Source: Stenotrophomonas maltophilia (lineage in GTDB: Bacteria > Pseudomonadota > Gammaproteobacteria > Xanthomonadales > Xanthomonadaceae). Taken from it: a stretch of 64,000 nt of DNA. The notes beneath the pieces are model-generated. The model searched no databases, was not told the DNA's origin, and worked only from the letters and a program-made list of their open reading frames with translations. Positions 11,038-20,682 of this stretch are shown piece by piece. The stretch's first letter is position 1. Every line of letters starts with the position of its first letter. The stretch spans positions 30,532-94,531 of the forward strand of contig NZ_RAVT01000025.1 in assembly GCF_013464915.1 (NCBI RefSeq). Reading direction: 5' to 3'. The position numbers and the translations under genes were made by a program.

Positions 11038-12138
11038 TCAGAGACGCAGCGGCATGACCACGTGACGCGACTTCTCGCTGCTGGATTCACGCACCAGCGC
11101 GGAGGAGTTGGAGTCGCGCAGCTGGATGATGACTTCCTCGTCGCGCAGCGCGGACAGGGCATCCAGCAGGTAGTTCACATTGAAGCCGATGGCCAGATCG
11201 CTGACCGTGGTGTCGGCCTCGATCTCTTCCTGGGCTTCTTCCTGCTCCGGGTTGTGCGCACTGATCTTCAGGTTGCCCGGCGAGACTTCCACGCGGATGC
11301 CGCGGTACTTCTCGTTGGACAGGATCGCGGCACGCTGCAGCGAGGCACGGAGGGCTTCGCGATCCACCTTCACTTCACGGTCGGCACCGATCGGAATCAC
11401 CGCTTCGTAATCCGGGAAGCGACCGTCGATCAGCTTCGAGGTGAAGGTGACATCGTCGCGCTTCACGCGGACGTGGCTGCGGCCGACTTCCAGCTCGATC
11501 TCGCGATCACCGCTTTCCAGCAGGCGCTGCAGCTCGGTCACGCCCTTGCGCGGCACGATGATCTGGCGCTTGGAACCGCTGGGCTTGGCCAGGTCGGTTT
11601 CACACAGGGCCAGGCGATGGCCGTCGGTGGCGACGGTGCGCAGCGCATCGCCGCGCAGGTCGAACAGCAGGCCGTTGAGGTAGTAGCGCACGTCCTGCTG
11701 GGCCATCGCGAACGCGGTGCGTTCGATCAGTTCCTTCAGGGTCGCTTCGCCGATGGCCACGCGCTCGGTGGCTTCCACTTCGTCCACCGACGGGAAGTCG
11801 TTGGAAGGCAGGGTGGCCAGGGTGAAGCGGCTGCGGCCAGCCTGCACGGTGATCTTGTCACCGGTCTGCGAGACGGTGATCCGGCTGCCGTCGGGCAGGG
11901 CGCGGATGATCTCGAACAGCTTGCGGGCGGGAATGGTGGTTTCGCCGTCCTGGGCATCTTCAACCGCGATCCGCGACACCATCTCCACTTCCAGGTCGGT
12001 ACCGGTCAGCGACAGCTGGCCGTTCTGCACCTGGACCAGGAAATTGGCCAGAACCGGAAGGGTCTGGCGGCGTTCGACCACGTTGACGACCTGTGCCAAC
12101 GGCTTGAGAAAGGCTTCGCGCTGCAGTGTGAAACGCAT
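11038..12138 (-). CDS. dnaN: DNA polymerase III beta subunit (sliding clamp)
   Basis: 366 residues, the usual clamp length. The start MRFTLQREAFLKPLAQVVNVVERRQTLPVLAN is typical, followed by three clamp domains and the C-terminal VVMPLRL seen in gammaproteobacterial beta clamps. It forms a ring dimer that tethers polymerase III and other DNA enzymes. It is separated from dnaA by the probable oriC and followed by a strong terminator. Confidence 0.98.
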   Translation of the reverse strand: MRFTLQREAFLKPLAQVVNVVERRQTLPVLANFLVQVQNGQLSLTGTDLEVEMVSRIAVEDAQDGETTIPARKLFEIIRALPDGSRITVSQTGDKITVQAGRSRFTLATLPSNDFPSVDEVEATERVAIGEATLKELIERTAFAMAQQDVRYYLNGLLFDLRGDALRTVATDGHRLALCETDLAKPSGSKRQIIVPRKGVTELQRLLESGDREIELEVGRSHVRVKRDDVTFTSKLIDGRFPDYEAVIPIGADREVKVDREALRASLQRAAILSNEKYRGIRVEVSPGNLKISAHNPEQEEAQEEIEADTTVSDLAIGFNVNYLLDALSALRDEEVIIQLRDSNSSALVRESSSEKSRHVVMPLRL

Positions 12139-12413
12139 GTGGTTCCGTGCCCCTATGCTTTAAAAAATGTGGAATAAATCAAAAGCTTGGTGGTGCTGGT
12201 AGAGACAGAATCGCTGGAAAACAACGCTAAGTCTTTGTAAATAAAAGAATTTCAGACCTCGAAACCCTCTGTATTACCGACCCCCAGGGGGTGGGGAAAG
12301 CTGTGGATAAATTCCGCGCGATTTCAAACGCCTTTTTTATCCACAACGTGTCCCGCGCTTGCTACCGGATTCTGCACCGTTTTGTGCGATGACGCCTCAT
12401 CGGCATCCGTGCA
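12139..12413. other. oriC: probable chromosomal origin oriC (dnaA/dnaN intergenic region)
   Basis: 275 bp between dnaA and dnaN. It holds a perfect DnaA box TTATCCACAG on the minus strand (12301-12310), TTATCCACAA on the plus strand (12337-12346) and a near match TGTGGAATAA at 12169. Several pure A/T clusters are present (TTTAAAAAAT, AATAAAT, TTTGTAAATAAAAGAATTT). In X. campestris pv. campestris 17 the corresponding intergenic region of similar size was reported as the minimal oriC with few DnaA boxes. The dnaN promoter must also lie here. Confidence 0.8.
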
Positions 12414-13745
12414 TCATTCGCTCAGCTTCCGGATCAGCTTGTCCCAGTCCTCGCGGAGCTTGCCGTCGGTTTCCATCAGGGTGCGGATCTGGCGGCAGGC
12501 GTGCAGCACCGTGGTGTGATCGCGACCGGCAAAGGCATCGCCGATCTCGGGCAGGCTGTGCTCGGTCAGTTCCTTGGTCAGGGCCATGGCGACCTGGCGG
12601 GGACGGGCCAGCGAGCGGGTCCGACGCTTCGACAGCAGATCCTTGATCTGCAGGCCGTAGTAGTCGGCAACGGTTTTCTGGATGTTGGGAATGCTGATCG
12701 CCTGCTGCTGGGCGCGCAGCAGGTCGCGCAGGGTTTCCTGGGCGAATTCGGTGGTGATCGCGCGGCCGGTGAAGTTGGCGCGGGCGGTCAGGGTATTGAG
12801 CGCGCCCTCGAGGTCGCGCACGTTGGAGCGCATCTTCTTGGCGATCAGGAACGCAACATCATCGGGAATCTCGGCACCGCGTTCGCGCGCCTTGGCCAGC
12901 ACGATCGCGGCGCGGGTCTCGAAGTCCGGCGGTTCGATCGCGACCGACAGGCCCCAGGCAAGCCGCGACTTCAGGCGCGCTTCCAGACCCTCGACCTCGC
13001 GCGGATAGCGGTCGCAGGTCAGGATGATCTGCTGCTTGCCATCGAACAACGCGTTGAAGGTGTGGAAGAACTCTTCCTGGGTGCGGTCCTTGCCGGCGAA
13101 GAACTGGATGTCATCGATCAGCAGCGCGTCCACCTGTTGGAACTGGCGCTTGAACTGATCCATGGTCTTTTCCTGCAGGGCTCGGATCATCGCGCTGAAG
13201 AACTGTTCCGAACGCAGGTACAGCACCTTCGCGCCCGGATTGGCCTGGCGCATGGCGTTGCCGGCGGCGAACATCAGGTGGGTCTTGCCCAGGCCGGTGC
13301 CTCCGTACAGCAGCAGCGGGTTGTGCGCGCGGTCGCCGGGCTTCTGCGCTGCCTGGAAGGCGGCGGCCAGGCCCAGCTGGTTGCTGCGGCCTTCAACGAA
13401 GTTGGCGAACGTGTAGTGATTGTCCAGGTTGCCGGCAAACGGCACCTGCGGTTCGCTGGAAACATGCGCCGATGGCGTGGAAACCGGCGCGTTCTGCGCC
13501 TCCACGGGGCGCGGACGCGAGCCGATTTCAAGAAAAACGTCGCTGAAGCCGGCGAAATGCGCCAGCAGTTCGCGGATCCGGACCAGATACAGCTCGCGGA
13601 CCTGGTCGACGATGAAGGCATTCGGTGCATACAGCACCAGGCTGTCCACGCGCAGATCGGCCTGCAGCGGCTTCAACCAGGTATGAACGTCTTCCGGCGG
13701 GAACTCCGCTTCGAGGCGCTCGAGACTACGGGACCAAGCATCCAT
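12414..13745 (-). CDS. dnaA: chromosomal replication initiator DnaA
   Basis: 443 residues from the ATG at 13745 ([16 protein letters not shown], as in Xanthomonas); an in-frame TTG two codons upstream is an alternative. Domain I is N-terminal, followed by a short variable linker (about 75-105). The AAA+ domain has Walker A GGTGLGKT at 148-155, Walker [11 protein letters not shown] and sensor motif LKSRLAWGL. The C-terminal domain IV carries the DnaA-box-binding signature [15 protein letters not shown]. It opens the origin. Putative DnaA boxes lie upstream and downstream, fitting autoregulation. Confidence 0.98.
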   Translation of the reverse strand: MDAWSRSLERLEAEFPPEDVHTWLKPLQADLRVDSLVLYAPNAFIVDQVRELYLVRIRELLAHFAGFSDVFLEIGSRPRPVEAQNAPVSTPSAHVSSEPQVPFAGNLDNHYTFANFVEGRSNQLGLAAAFQAAQKPGDRAHNPLLLYGGTGLGKTHLMFAAGNAMRQANPGAKVLYLRSEQFFSAMIRALQEKTMDQFKRQFQQVDALLIDDIQFFAGKDRTQEEFFHTFNALFDGKQQIILTCDRYPREVEGLEARLKSRLAWGLSVAIEPPDFETRAAIVLAKARERGAEIPDDVAFLIAKKMRSNVRDLEGALNTLTARANFTGRAITTEFAQETLRDLLRAQQQAISIPNIQKTVADYYGLQIKDLLSKRRTRSLARPRQVAMALTKELTEHSLPEIGDAFAGRDHTTVLHACRQIRTLMETDGKLREDWDKLIRKLSE

Positions 13746-14000
13746 CAGCAATAATCGTCCGGTGGCCGGGGCGTGGACGCGACAAGGCGCCCAAACACAG
13801 GCCGGAAAGGGGGGAAATGGATGGCTCAGACTACCACCGAGCGCCCGCCTTCGGAATGCTTGTCCCCTACTTATTCACAAAAACATCCACAGCTATTGCA
13901 CAGCCCAGTGAATTCGCGTAGCTGCCAGGGGTTGACTTGGGGCGGGGTACCTCTCTAGAATTTCCGGTTCTTTCCGTCCCATTCATACGAGAGGCCCCCA
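13746..14000. other. dnaA/rpmH divergent intergenic region
   Basis: 255 bp carrying the divergent promoters of dnaA and rpmH. A DnaA box matching TTATNCACA (TTATTCACA, 13871-13879) and a partial one (ACATCCACA, 13883-13891) lie in a short A-rich stretch. Nothing in it looks coding. Confidence 0.65.
13932..13961 (+). promoter_or_regulatory. rpmH promoter
   Basis: -35 TTGACT (13932-13937) and -10 TAGAAT (13956-13961) with an 18-bp spacer, 40 nt before the rpmH start. Confidence 0.65.
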
Positions 14001-14141
14001 ATGGCCACGAAGCGCACCTACCAGCCCAGCAACCTCAAGCGTAAGCGCGACCACGGCTTCCGTGCCCGTATGAAGACCGCTGACGGCCGCAAGATCCTGT
14101 CGCGTCGCCGCGCCAAGGGCCGCAAAGTCCTGAGCGCCTGA
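14001..14141 (+). CDS. rpmH: 50S ribosomal protein L34
   Basis: 46 residues, [16 protein letters not shown]... ending AKGRKVLSA, the very basic L34 sequence with the usual DHGFRARM and [14 protein letters not shown] segments. A ribosome site GAGAGG lies 7 nt upstream. It is the first gene of rpmH-rnpA-yidC, as in most bacteria. Confidence 0.97.
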   Translation: MATKRTYQPSNLKRKRDHGFRARMKTADGRKILSRRRAKGRKVLSA

Positions 14142-14146
14142 TTGCC

Positions 14147-14641
14147 ATGCCGCACCTCGCGGCAGACGCAATCCCTTCGACAGTGAATACTGCAGACCCG
14201 CGCAAGCGATTCCCTCGCTCTGCGCGGGTTCGCACGCGTGCCGAATACTCAACGGTCTTCAACGGCGCCCGCCGTGTGTCCGATCCGCTGATGACCCTGC
14301 ACTGGCTGCCGGCTGACCGGCCGGCCAGGCTGGGTCTGGCGGTTTCCCGCAAGGTTGATCCGAACGCCGTCGGGCGTAACCGGATCAAGCGCGTCCTGCG
14401 CGACATCCTGCGTCAGACACGTACCGACATCCAGCCAGGCGACTTTGTCGTCGTGGCTCGTAGTGCTGCGCGTTCCGCCAGCAACGACGAGATCCGCCAG
14501 GCCTTCCTGCGCCTGCTGCGTCGCCTGCGTGCATTGCCCACGCCGGGCGTGGACGGCACAATGCCGCCGCCTGATGGCATCGCAACTCCTTCTTTGACCG
14601 AGCCGGCATCGCGTCCCGGCCCCGCCGAGCCTGTCCGCTGA
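14147..14641 (+). CDS. rnpA: ribonuclease P protein component
   Basis: 164 residues from the ATG at 14147, which lies 5 nt after the rpmH stop; a GTG at 14183 would give a start nearer the usual length ([18 protein letters not shown]). The RnpA signature [23 protein letters not shown] is intact. The protein binds the RNase P RNA and helps process tRNA 5' ends. The C-terminal tail after about residue 125 is proline-rich and longer than in most homologues. The stop overlaps the yidC start by one base. Confidence 0.94.
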   Translation: MPHLAADAIPSTVNTADPRKRFPRSARVRTRAEYSTVFNGARRVSDPLMTLHWLPADRPARLGLAVSRKVDPNAVGRNRIKRVLRDILRQTRTDIQPGDFVVVARSAARSASNDEIRQAFLRLLRRLRALPTPGVDGTMPPPDGIATPSLTEPASRPGPAEPVR

Positions 14642-16356
14642 TGAACCAGACCCGCGTATTCCTCATTTTTGCCTGGCTGATGGTGGCCGTGCTGCTGTGG
14701 ATGGAGTGGAGCCGTGAAAAGGCTGCCCCGACCCCGGCACCGACGACCACGTCGGCCCCGGCCGCCGCACAGAGCGTTCCGGGCGCGACCCCGGGCGCCA
14801 TCCCCAGCGCCCAGGTGCCGGGTGCCCCGGGCCAGGCCGCCGTGCAGGCCCAGGCCAGCGCCACCCCGGCCAGCCAGCGCGTGACCGTCACCACCGACGT
14901 GCTGCGCCTGGTGCTCGACGGCGGCCGCGTGCTGGACGCCGAGCTGCTGCAGTTCCCGCAGACCAAGGACGAAGGCAGCCCGCCGGTACGCCTGCTGACC
15001 GAAGACCCCGCGCATCCGTACAGCGCGATCAGTGGCTGGGCCAGCGAAGACAAGAACACCCCGGTGCCGGGCGCCGACGGCTTCAAGCTGGTCGGTGACA
15101 CCCGGGACTTCGTGCTGGCCAAGGGCCAGAACGAGCTGCAGATCCCGTTTGTGTGGACCGCCGACAACGGCGTGACCATCAAGCGCACCCTGACCGTCTC
15201 GCGCAACGAGTACGCCGTGCGCTTCAAGGACGAAGTCAGCAATGCCGGCGCCGCGCCGTGGAATGGCTACGTCTACCGCACCCTGGACCGCACCCCGACC
15301 ATCCTGTCGCGGAGCATGACCAATCCGGATTCGTTCAGCTTCAACGGTGCCACCTGGTACGACAACGACAAGAAGTACCAGCGTCGTGCGTTCAAGGACT
15401 ACCTGGAAGACGGCACGCTGAACCAGAACATCACTGGCGGCTGGCTGGCGATGCTGCAGCACCACTTCTTCACCGCCTGGATCCCGCAGAAGGACCAGAC
15501 CGCGCACTACGTGCTGTCGCAGGTGGCCGGTCGTGACCTGATCGAGGCGCGTGGCCCGGCCTTCACCGTGGCCCCGGGCCAGTCCACCAGCACCGAAGCC
15601 CGCCTGTGGGTTGGCCCGAAGCTGGTCAACCTGATCGCCAAGGAAGACGTGCCGGGCCTGGACCGCGTGGTCGACTACAGCCGCTTCTCGATGATGGCGG
15701 TGATCGGCCAGGGCCTGTTCTGGGTGCTGAACCAGGTGCACAAGCTGGTCGGCAACTGGGGCTGGGCGATTGTCGGCCTGGTGGTGCTGCTGAAGCTGGT
15801 GCTGTACCCGCTGTCGGCCGTGCAGTACAAGAGCGGCGCCAAGATGCGTCGCTTCCAGCCGCGTATCGCGCAGCTGAAGGAACGCTATGGCGATGACCGC
15901 CAGAAGTTCCAGACCGCAATGATGGAGCTGTACAAGAAGGAAAAGATCAATCCGATGGGCGGCTGCCTGCCGATCCTCATCCAGATGCCGATCTTCTTCG
16001 CCCTGTACTGGGTGCTGGTCGAGTCGGTCGAACTGCGCCAGGCGCCGTGGCTGGGCTGGATCCAGGACCTGACCGCACGCGACCCGTACTTCATCCTGCC
16101 GGTGATCAACGTGGCGGTGATGTGGTTCACCCAGAAGCTTACCCCGGCACCGGGCATGGACCCGATGCAGCAGAAGATGATGCAGTTCATGCCGCTGGTG
16201 TTCGGCGTCATGATGGCCTTCATGCCGTCCGGCCTGGTCCTGTACTGGGTGGTCAACGGCGGCCTGGGCCTGCTGCAGCAGTGGTGGATGACCAAGCGCC
16301 ATGGCGGCGAGCCGGTCCCGGCCACCACCGCCCCGGCCCCGGTCAAAAAGAAGTAA
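14641..16356 (+). CDS. yidC: membrane protein insertase YidC
   Basis: 571 residues. An N-terminal membrane helix is followed by an Ala/Pro-rich linker (about 30-80) and a large periplasmic beta domain. Five helices of the conserved insertase core follow, with the YidC signatures [40 protein letters not shown] and [21 protein letters not shown]. It inserts and folds inner-membrane proteins alone or with SecYEG. It is translationally coupled to rnpA through an ATGA-type overlap and closed by a terminator. Confidence 0.98.
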   Translation: MNQTRVFLIFAWLMVAVLLWMEWSREKAAPTPAPTTTSAPAAAQSVPGATPGAIPSAQVPGAPGQAAVQAQASATPASQRVTVTTDVLRLVLDGGRVLDAELLQFPQTKDEGSPPVRLLTEDPAHPYSAISGWASEDKNTPVPGADGFKLVGDTRDFVLAKGQNELQIPFVWTADNGVTIKRTLTVSRNEYAVRFKDEVSNAGAAPWNGYVYRTLDRTPTILSRSMTNPDSFSFNGATWYDNDKKYQRRAFKDYLEDGTLNQNITGGWLAMLQHHFFTAWIPQKDQTAHYVLSQVAGRDLIEARGPAFTVAPGQSTSTEARLWVGPKLVNLIAKEDVPGLDRVVDYSRFSMMAVIGQGLFWVLNQVHKLVGNWGWAIVGLVVLLKLVLYPLSAVQYKSGAKMRRFQPRIAQLKERYGDDRQKFQTAMMELYKKEKINPMGGCLPILIQMPIFFALYWVLVESVELRQAPWLGWIQDLTARDPYFILPVINVAVMWFTQKLTPAPGMDPMQQKMMQFMPLVFGVMMAFMPSGLVLYWVVNGGLGLLQQWWMTKRHGGEPVPATTAPAPVKKK

Positions 16357-16359
16357 TCG

Positions 16360-16382
16360 GTAGAGCCGGCCGCTGGCCGGCT
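16360..16382. repeat. SMAG/REP palindrome
   Basis: GTAGAGCCGGCCGCTGGCCGG followed by CT: a short palindrome starting with GTAG, the hallmark of the SMAG family of S. maltophilia. It lies directly after the yidC stop. Confidence 0.8.
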
Positions 16383-16393
16383 GACCTCAGCAG

Positions 16394-16416
16394 AAGCCCG
16401 CCGCAAGGCGGGCTTT
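16394..16416 (+). terminator. rho-independent terminator after yidC
   Basis: The stem AAGCCCGCC / GGCGGGCTT with a GCAA tetraloop and a TTTT tail ends the rpmH-rnpA-yidC operon. Confidence 0.85.
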
Positions 16417-16471
16417 TCGCATGCGGCGTTAGAATTCCCCGCACACCGTTCCTCCCACTTCCGAGTCCGCC

Positions 16472-19144
16472 ATGTCGCGTGCGTCGTCGTTCCGCCTGTT
16501 CCTGCCTTCGCTGCTGCTTACCCTGGTCGTTGCCGGCTGTGGTGACAAGGACGCGAAGGCACCGGCGACCACGGTCACCCAGCCCAGCGCACAGGCCGCG
16601 GCGGCCGCCGATCCGGCCGCCGCACCGTTGCTGGCTGCGTTGCAGAAGCAGCTCGACGGGTACCGCCGGATCATCGTGCTGCTGGCTGACGAGGAACAGC
16701 AGTCGGCTACCGACCGTGGTACCTCAACGCGCGTGGGCCAGCAGCTGTTCCACGATGGGCTGGAACAGCGCACGGCCATCGCCGCGCAGTTCGATACGCT
16801 GCTGCGCGGCTCCAGTCCGCAGCGCTTCGCTACCCTCGGCACCGTGCTGGACTACATCGAGTCGGCGCCGGAACTGTTCGACGCCGACCGCCTGGCCTTC
16901 CGCGAAGTGCTGCGCGATCTGCATGAGCGCGTCGGCACCGACTCTTCGCTGCCGGCGGTGAAGCTGCACCAGCGCATCGGCGAGGACCTGGAAGCGCTTG
17001 ATGAGATCGAGCGCAACTACAACCAGGAACTGACCCGCATCTTCAGCCGCTTCGAACGCACCCGTGCCATCGAGCTCAAGCGCGAGAAGTGGGAGGACTA
17101 CATCGCCCACCTGCACAAGGACTACAGCCGCGAAGCGATCCTGCGCGACTACGGCGTGATCGAGCCGTACCCGATGTCGATGAAGGACAGTGACCGCGAG
17201 ATCTTCGGCCGCGACCTGCCGGCCAAGACCGTGGTGCTGACCTTCGACGATGGCCCGCACAAGGCCTATACCGATGAAGTGGTGACCATCCTCAAGCGCT
17301 ACGACGTGCCGGGCGTGTTCTTCGAAGTGGGCCGCAACCTGGGCAAGGTGGAAGCCGATGGCAAGGTCAGCCTGGGCCCGATGGCCAAGATCAGCCGCAG
17401 CCTGATGGAAGAGGGCTACGCCGTGGGCAACCACAGCCTGACCCACGCCCAGCTCTCGCGCACCACCGGTGACGCGCTGCGCCAGCAGGTGCTGGACACC
17501 GACACGCTGCTGAAGGACGTCGACAGCAAGCGCGCGCCGCTGTTCCGCTTCCCGTATGGCGCGCGCAATGCCGAAGGCCTGCAGCTGCTCAACGAAGCGG
17601 GGCTGAAGTCGATCATGTGGAACATCGATTCGATGGACTGGGCCGACCCGGTGCCCGAATCGATCGTGCAGCGCGTGCTTGACCAGGTGAACAAGGAACA
17701 GCGCGGCATCATCCTGTTCCACGACATCCACGACCGTGCGGTGAAGGCGCTGCCGCAGATCCTGGATCGGCTGATCGCCGACGGCTACCAGTTCGCCGGC
17801 TGGAACGGCCGCGACTTCAGCGTTGCCCGACCGCGCAAGGGCAGTGACCGCGATGCCACCGTCACCACCGGCTACGAGAAGTCGTGGGCGATCGTGGTCG
17901 GCATCGACAACTACGCCAAGTGGCCGAAGCTGGAATACGCCAGCCACGACGCGCAGGCGGTGGCCGACACGCTCACCGGGCAGTTCGGCTTCCCGTCCTC
18001 GCAGGTGATCGTGCTGAAGAACGAGCAGGCCACCCGCAACAACATCCTGGCCGCCTTCCACGACCGCCTGGCCGATGACCGCACCGGAAAGAACGACCGC
18101 GTGTTCGTGTTCTTCGCCGGCCATGGCGCCACCCGCCAGCTCGCCTCCGGACGCGACCTCGGCTACATCATCCCGGTCGATTCGGACCCGAAGGAATTCG
18201 CCACCGACGCGATCGCGATGACCGACATCCAGAACATCGCCGAGAGCATGCAGGCCAAGCACGTGATGTTCGTGATGGACGCCTGCTACAGCGGCCTGGG
18301 TCTGACCCGTGGCGGCCCATCGTCATCGTCGTTCCTGCGCGAGAACGCACGCCGCAGCGCGCGGCAGATGCTGACCGCCGGCGGTGCCGACCAGCAGGTG
18401 GCCGACGCCGGCCCGAACGGCCACTCGGTGTTCACCTGGGTGCTGCTGCAGGCATTGGCCGGCAAGGGCGACCTCAACGGCGATGGACTGATTACGGGTA
18501 CCGAACTGGCCGCTTACGTGGCGCCGGCCGTCTCGGCCGTTTCGCACCAGACGCCGGCCTTCGGCAGCCTGCCCGGTTCGCAGGGCGGGGAGTTCGTGTT
18601 CCAGGTACCGGACAGCCAGGAATTCCTCAACGCCGATACGCGCCAGCTGACCGCCGATGCGATCGCACTGAACAACAAGGTCGAAGCCGCCAGCGAAGCC
18701 AAGGGCAGCCAGGCACCGGTGACCGTGGCCGACCTGCAGGGCGGCAAGGCCAAGCTGGTGGTGCCCACCGCCGGCCCGGCGTCGGATCGCCAGCGCGCGC
18801 AGCAGGCCAATGACCGTGGCCTGCAGCTGTACAGGGAAAAGCAGTACGACGAGGCGGTGGCGCAGTTCACCGAGGCGCTGAAGCTGCGCCCGGACTTCGC
18901 CCAGGCCGCCAACAACCTCGGCTTCGTCTACTACCGCCAGCAGCGCTACGCCGAAGCCGCACGCTGGCTGGAGAACACGCTGAAGATCGACCCCTCGCGC
19001 GCCGTGGCCTATCTCAACCTGGGCGATGCCTACTTCAACGCGGGCGACAAGGCCAAGGCGAAGCAGGCCTATACCACCTACCTGGCACTGCAGCCGCAGG
19101 GCAGCGGTGCCGCGCAGGCGCGCGCACAGCTGGAGAAACTCTGA
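16472..19144 (+). CDS. polysaccharide deacetylase / caspase-like / TPR lipoprotein (orf900 homologue)
   Basis: 890 residues. A lipoprotein signal (lipobox VAGC near residue 22) is followed by a helical, charged region to about 240. A NodB-type polysaccharide deacetylase domain comes next (metal-binding TFDDGPH at 257-263, then NHSLTH, RFPYGAR and ILFHDIH). A caspase-like C14 domain has the catalytic pair His551 (FFAGHGA) and Cys605 (MDACYSG). An EF-hand-type loop DLNGDGLITGTE lies at 667-678. C-terminal TPR repeats (about 775-885) complete it. All catalytic residues are present. Position between yidC and mnmE matches orf900 of X. campestris, reported there to have a homologue only in Xylella. 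Envelope location is inferred; the substrate is unknown. Confidence 0.9.
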   Translation: MSRASSFRLFLPSLLLTLVVAGCGDKDAKAPATTVTQPSAQAAAAADPAAAPLLAALQKQLDGYRRIIVLLADEEQQSATDRGTSTRVGQQLFHDGLEQRTAIAAQFDTLLRGSSPQRFATLGTVLDYIESAPELFDADRLAFREVLRDLHERVGTDSSLPAVKLHQRIGEDLEALDEIERNYNQELTRIFSRFERTRAIELKREKWEDYIAHLHKDYSREAILRDYGVIEPYPMSMKDSDREIFGRDLPAKTVVLTFDDGPHKAYTDEVVTILKRYDVPGVFFEVGRNLGKVEADGKVSLGPMAKISRSLMEEGYAVGNHSLTHAQLSRTTGDALRQQVLDTDTLLKDVDSKRAPLFRFPYGARNAEGLQLLNEAGLKSIMWNIDSMDWADPVPESIVQRVLDQVNKEQRGIILFHDIHDRAVKALPQILDRLIADGYQFAGWNGRDFSVARPRKGSDRDATVTTGYEKSWAIVVGIDNYAKWPKLEYASHDAQAVADTLTGQFGFPSSQVIVLKNEQATRNNILAAFHDRLADDRTGKNDRVFVFFAGHGATRQLASGRDLGYIIPVDSDPKEFATDAIAMTDIQNIAESMQAKHVMFVMDACYSGLGLTRGGPSSSSFLRENARRSARQMLTAGGADQQVADAGPNGHSVFTWVLLQALAGKGDLNGDGLITGTELAAYVAPAVSAVSHQTPAFGSLPGSQGGEFVFQVPDSQEFLNADTRQLTADAIALNNKVEAASEAKGSQAPVTVADLQGGKAKLVVPTAGPASDRQRAQQANDRGLQLYREKQYDEAVAQFTEALKLRPDFAQAANNLGFVYYRQQRYAEAARWLENTLKIDPSRAVAYLNLGDAYFNAGDKAKAKQAYTTYLALQPQGSGAAQARAQLEKL

Positions 19145-19147
19145 GCC

Positions 19148-20497
19148 ATGGACGATACCTTCCGCACTGACACCATCGTAGCCATCGCCAGCGCACCCGG
19201 TGCCGGCGGTGTCGGCCTGCTGCGCCTGTCTGGCCCGCGCGCTGCGGCCATCGCCAACGCGCTGGGTGCGCCCGCGCTGCGCCCGCGCCATGCGCACTAC
19301 GCACGCCTGCGCGATGCCGACGATGAGGTGATCGACGATGGCATCGTGCTGTGGTTCCCGGCGCCGAACAGCTTCACCGGCGAGGAAGTGGTGGAACTGC
19401 AGGGCCATGGCAGCCCGGTGCTGCAGCAGCAGCTGGTCGCACGCTGCATCGCGCTGGGCGCCCGCCAGGCACGGCCGGGCGAGTTCAGCGAACGCGCGTT
19501 CCTCAACGGCAAGCTCGACCTGGCCCAGGCCGAGGCCATCGCCGACCTGATCGCCGCGGGTGACAACCGCGCCGCGCGCGCTGCACGCCGTTCGCTGGAT
19601 GGCGTGTTCTCGCGGCGCATCGACGCCGTGGTCGAGCAGCTGGTGCTGCTGCGCATCCATGTGGAAGCGGCCATCGATTTTGCCGACGAACCGCTGGATA
19701 CGCTCGGTGGTGCACAGGTGCGCCGCGGGCTGGAGCAGGCGCGCAGCGATCTGGCCCTGCTGCGCCGCGACGCCGAACGTGGCCGTCGCCTGCGCGATGG
19801 CCTGCACGCGGTGCTGATCGGTCCGCCGAACGCCGGCAAGAGCTCATTGCTCAACGCGCTGGCCGGCAGCGAGCGCGCCATTGTCACCGACATCGCGGGC
19901 ACCACCCGCGACACCCTGCGCGAGACCATCCGCCTGGATGGCCTGGAACTGACCCTTGTCGACACCGCCGGACTGCGCGACGGCGGTGACGCCATCGAGC
20001 GCGAAGGCATGCGCCGCGCCCACGTGGAGATCGAGCGCACCGACCTGGCGCTGATCGTCCTGGATGCGCGCGATCCGGCGGCCGGTGAGGCTGCGCTGGG
20101 GCAGGCCGTGGCCGATGTGCCGCACAAGGTCTACATCCACAACAAGTCGGACCTGCTGGCGGCGTTGCCCACGCTGGATGACCCGGACCGTGTGTTCGTT
20201 TCGGCCGCCACCGGTGCCGGGCTCGAAGATCTACACGCGCGTCTGCGCAGCATCGCCTCGGCCGGGGCAGGGGAGCAGGTGGACGGTGAGTTTTCCGCGC
20301 GCACCCGCCATGTGGATGCGATCGAGCGCGCACAAGAGCATGCACAGCGCGCCGATGGCGAGCTGGCGCATGAGCACCTGGAACTGGCCGCCGAGGAACT
20401 GCGACTGGCGCACGATGCACTGGGCGAGATCACCGGCCAGATGAGTGCCGATGATCTGCTGGGGAGGATCTTCTCCAGCTTCTGCATCGGAAAGTAA
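19148..20497 (+). CDS. mnmE: tRNA uridine-5-carboxymethylaminomethyl synthesis GTPase MnmE
   Basis: 449 residues. An N-terminal tetrahydrofolate-binding domain begins [22 protein letters not shown]. The inserted G domain has [12 protein letters not shown], the [12 protein letters not shown] switch, [11 protein letters not shown] and NKSD. The C terminus ends in the family motif FCIGK, whose cysteine is conserved. With MnmG it modifies the wobble uridine of several tRNAs. The start is 3 nt after the orf900 homologue, suggesting cotranscription. Confidence 0.98.
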   Translation: MDDTFRTDTIVAIASAPGAGGVGLLRLSGPRAAAIANALGAPALRPRHAHYARLRDADDEVIDDGIVLWFPAPNSFTGEEVVELQGHGSPVLQQQLVARCIALGARQARPGEFSERAFLNGKLDLAQAEAIADLIAAGDNRAARAARRSLDGVFSRRIDAVVEQLVLLRIHVEAAIDFADEPLDTLGGAQVRRGLEQARSDLALLRRDAERGRRLRDGLHAVLIGPPNAGKSSLLNALAGSERAIVTDIAGTTRDTLRETIRLDGLELTLVDTAGLRDGGDAIEREGMRRAHVEIERTDLALIVLDARDPAAGEAALGQAVADVPHKVYIHNKSDLLAALPTLDDPDRVFVSAATGAGLEDLHARLRSIASAGAGEQVDGEFSARTRHVDAIERAQEHAQRADGELAHEHLELAAEELRLAHDALGEITGQMSADDLLGRIFSSFCIGK

Positions 20498-20499
20498 CT

Positions 20500-20523
20500 G
20501 TAGAGCCGAGCCCATGCTCGGCT
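20500..20523. repeat. SMAG-like palindrome
   Basis: GTAGAGCCGAGCCCATGCTC followed by GGCT: the GTAG tetranucleotide with a GAGC-type palindrome, a variant of the SMAG family. It lies just after the mnmE stop. Confidence 0.7.
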
Positions 20524-20543
20524 GTTCAAGGTCTCTGCAATTC

Positions 20544-20574
20544 GGGGTCAGATCCCCGAAAGGGCTCTGACCCC
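20544..20574. repeat. GGGGTCAGATCCC hairpin, copy 2
   Basis: GGGGTCAGATCCCCGAAAGG followed by GCTCTGACCCC; the arms pair except at one or two positions. It could terminate mnmE transcription. With the copy at 21578 it brackets the BRCT-protein gene. Confidence 0.75.
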
Positions 20575-20682
20575 CATAAAATGACGTGATCAGCTCCAAT
20601 AGTCCGTAGTCTTGTCCGGTACGTCTTGAGTACCGGCGCCGACCGAGCTAGCGTGCAGGAAATTCAGGCAAAGGAATTGCGG

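Noticed and set aside
11055..11070. CCACGTGACG in dnaN as a further parS
   Set aside because: Only the central CACGTG is shared; the arms do not match.
14413..16302. Antisense frame of 629 residues over rnpA and yidC
   Set aside because: Shadow frame; yidC has complete family motifs.
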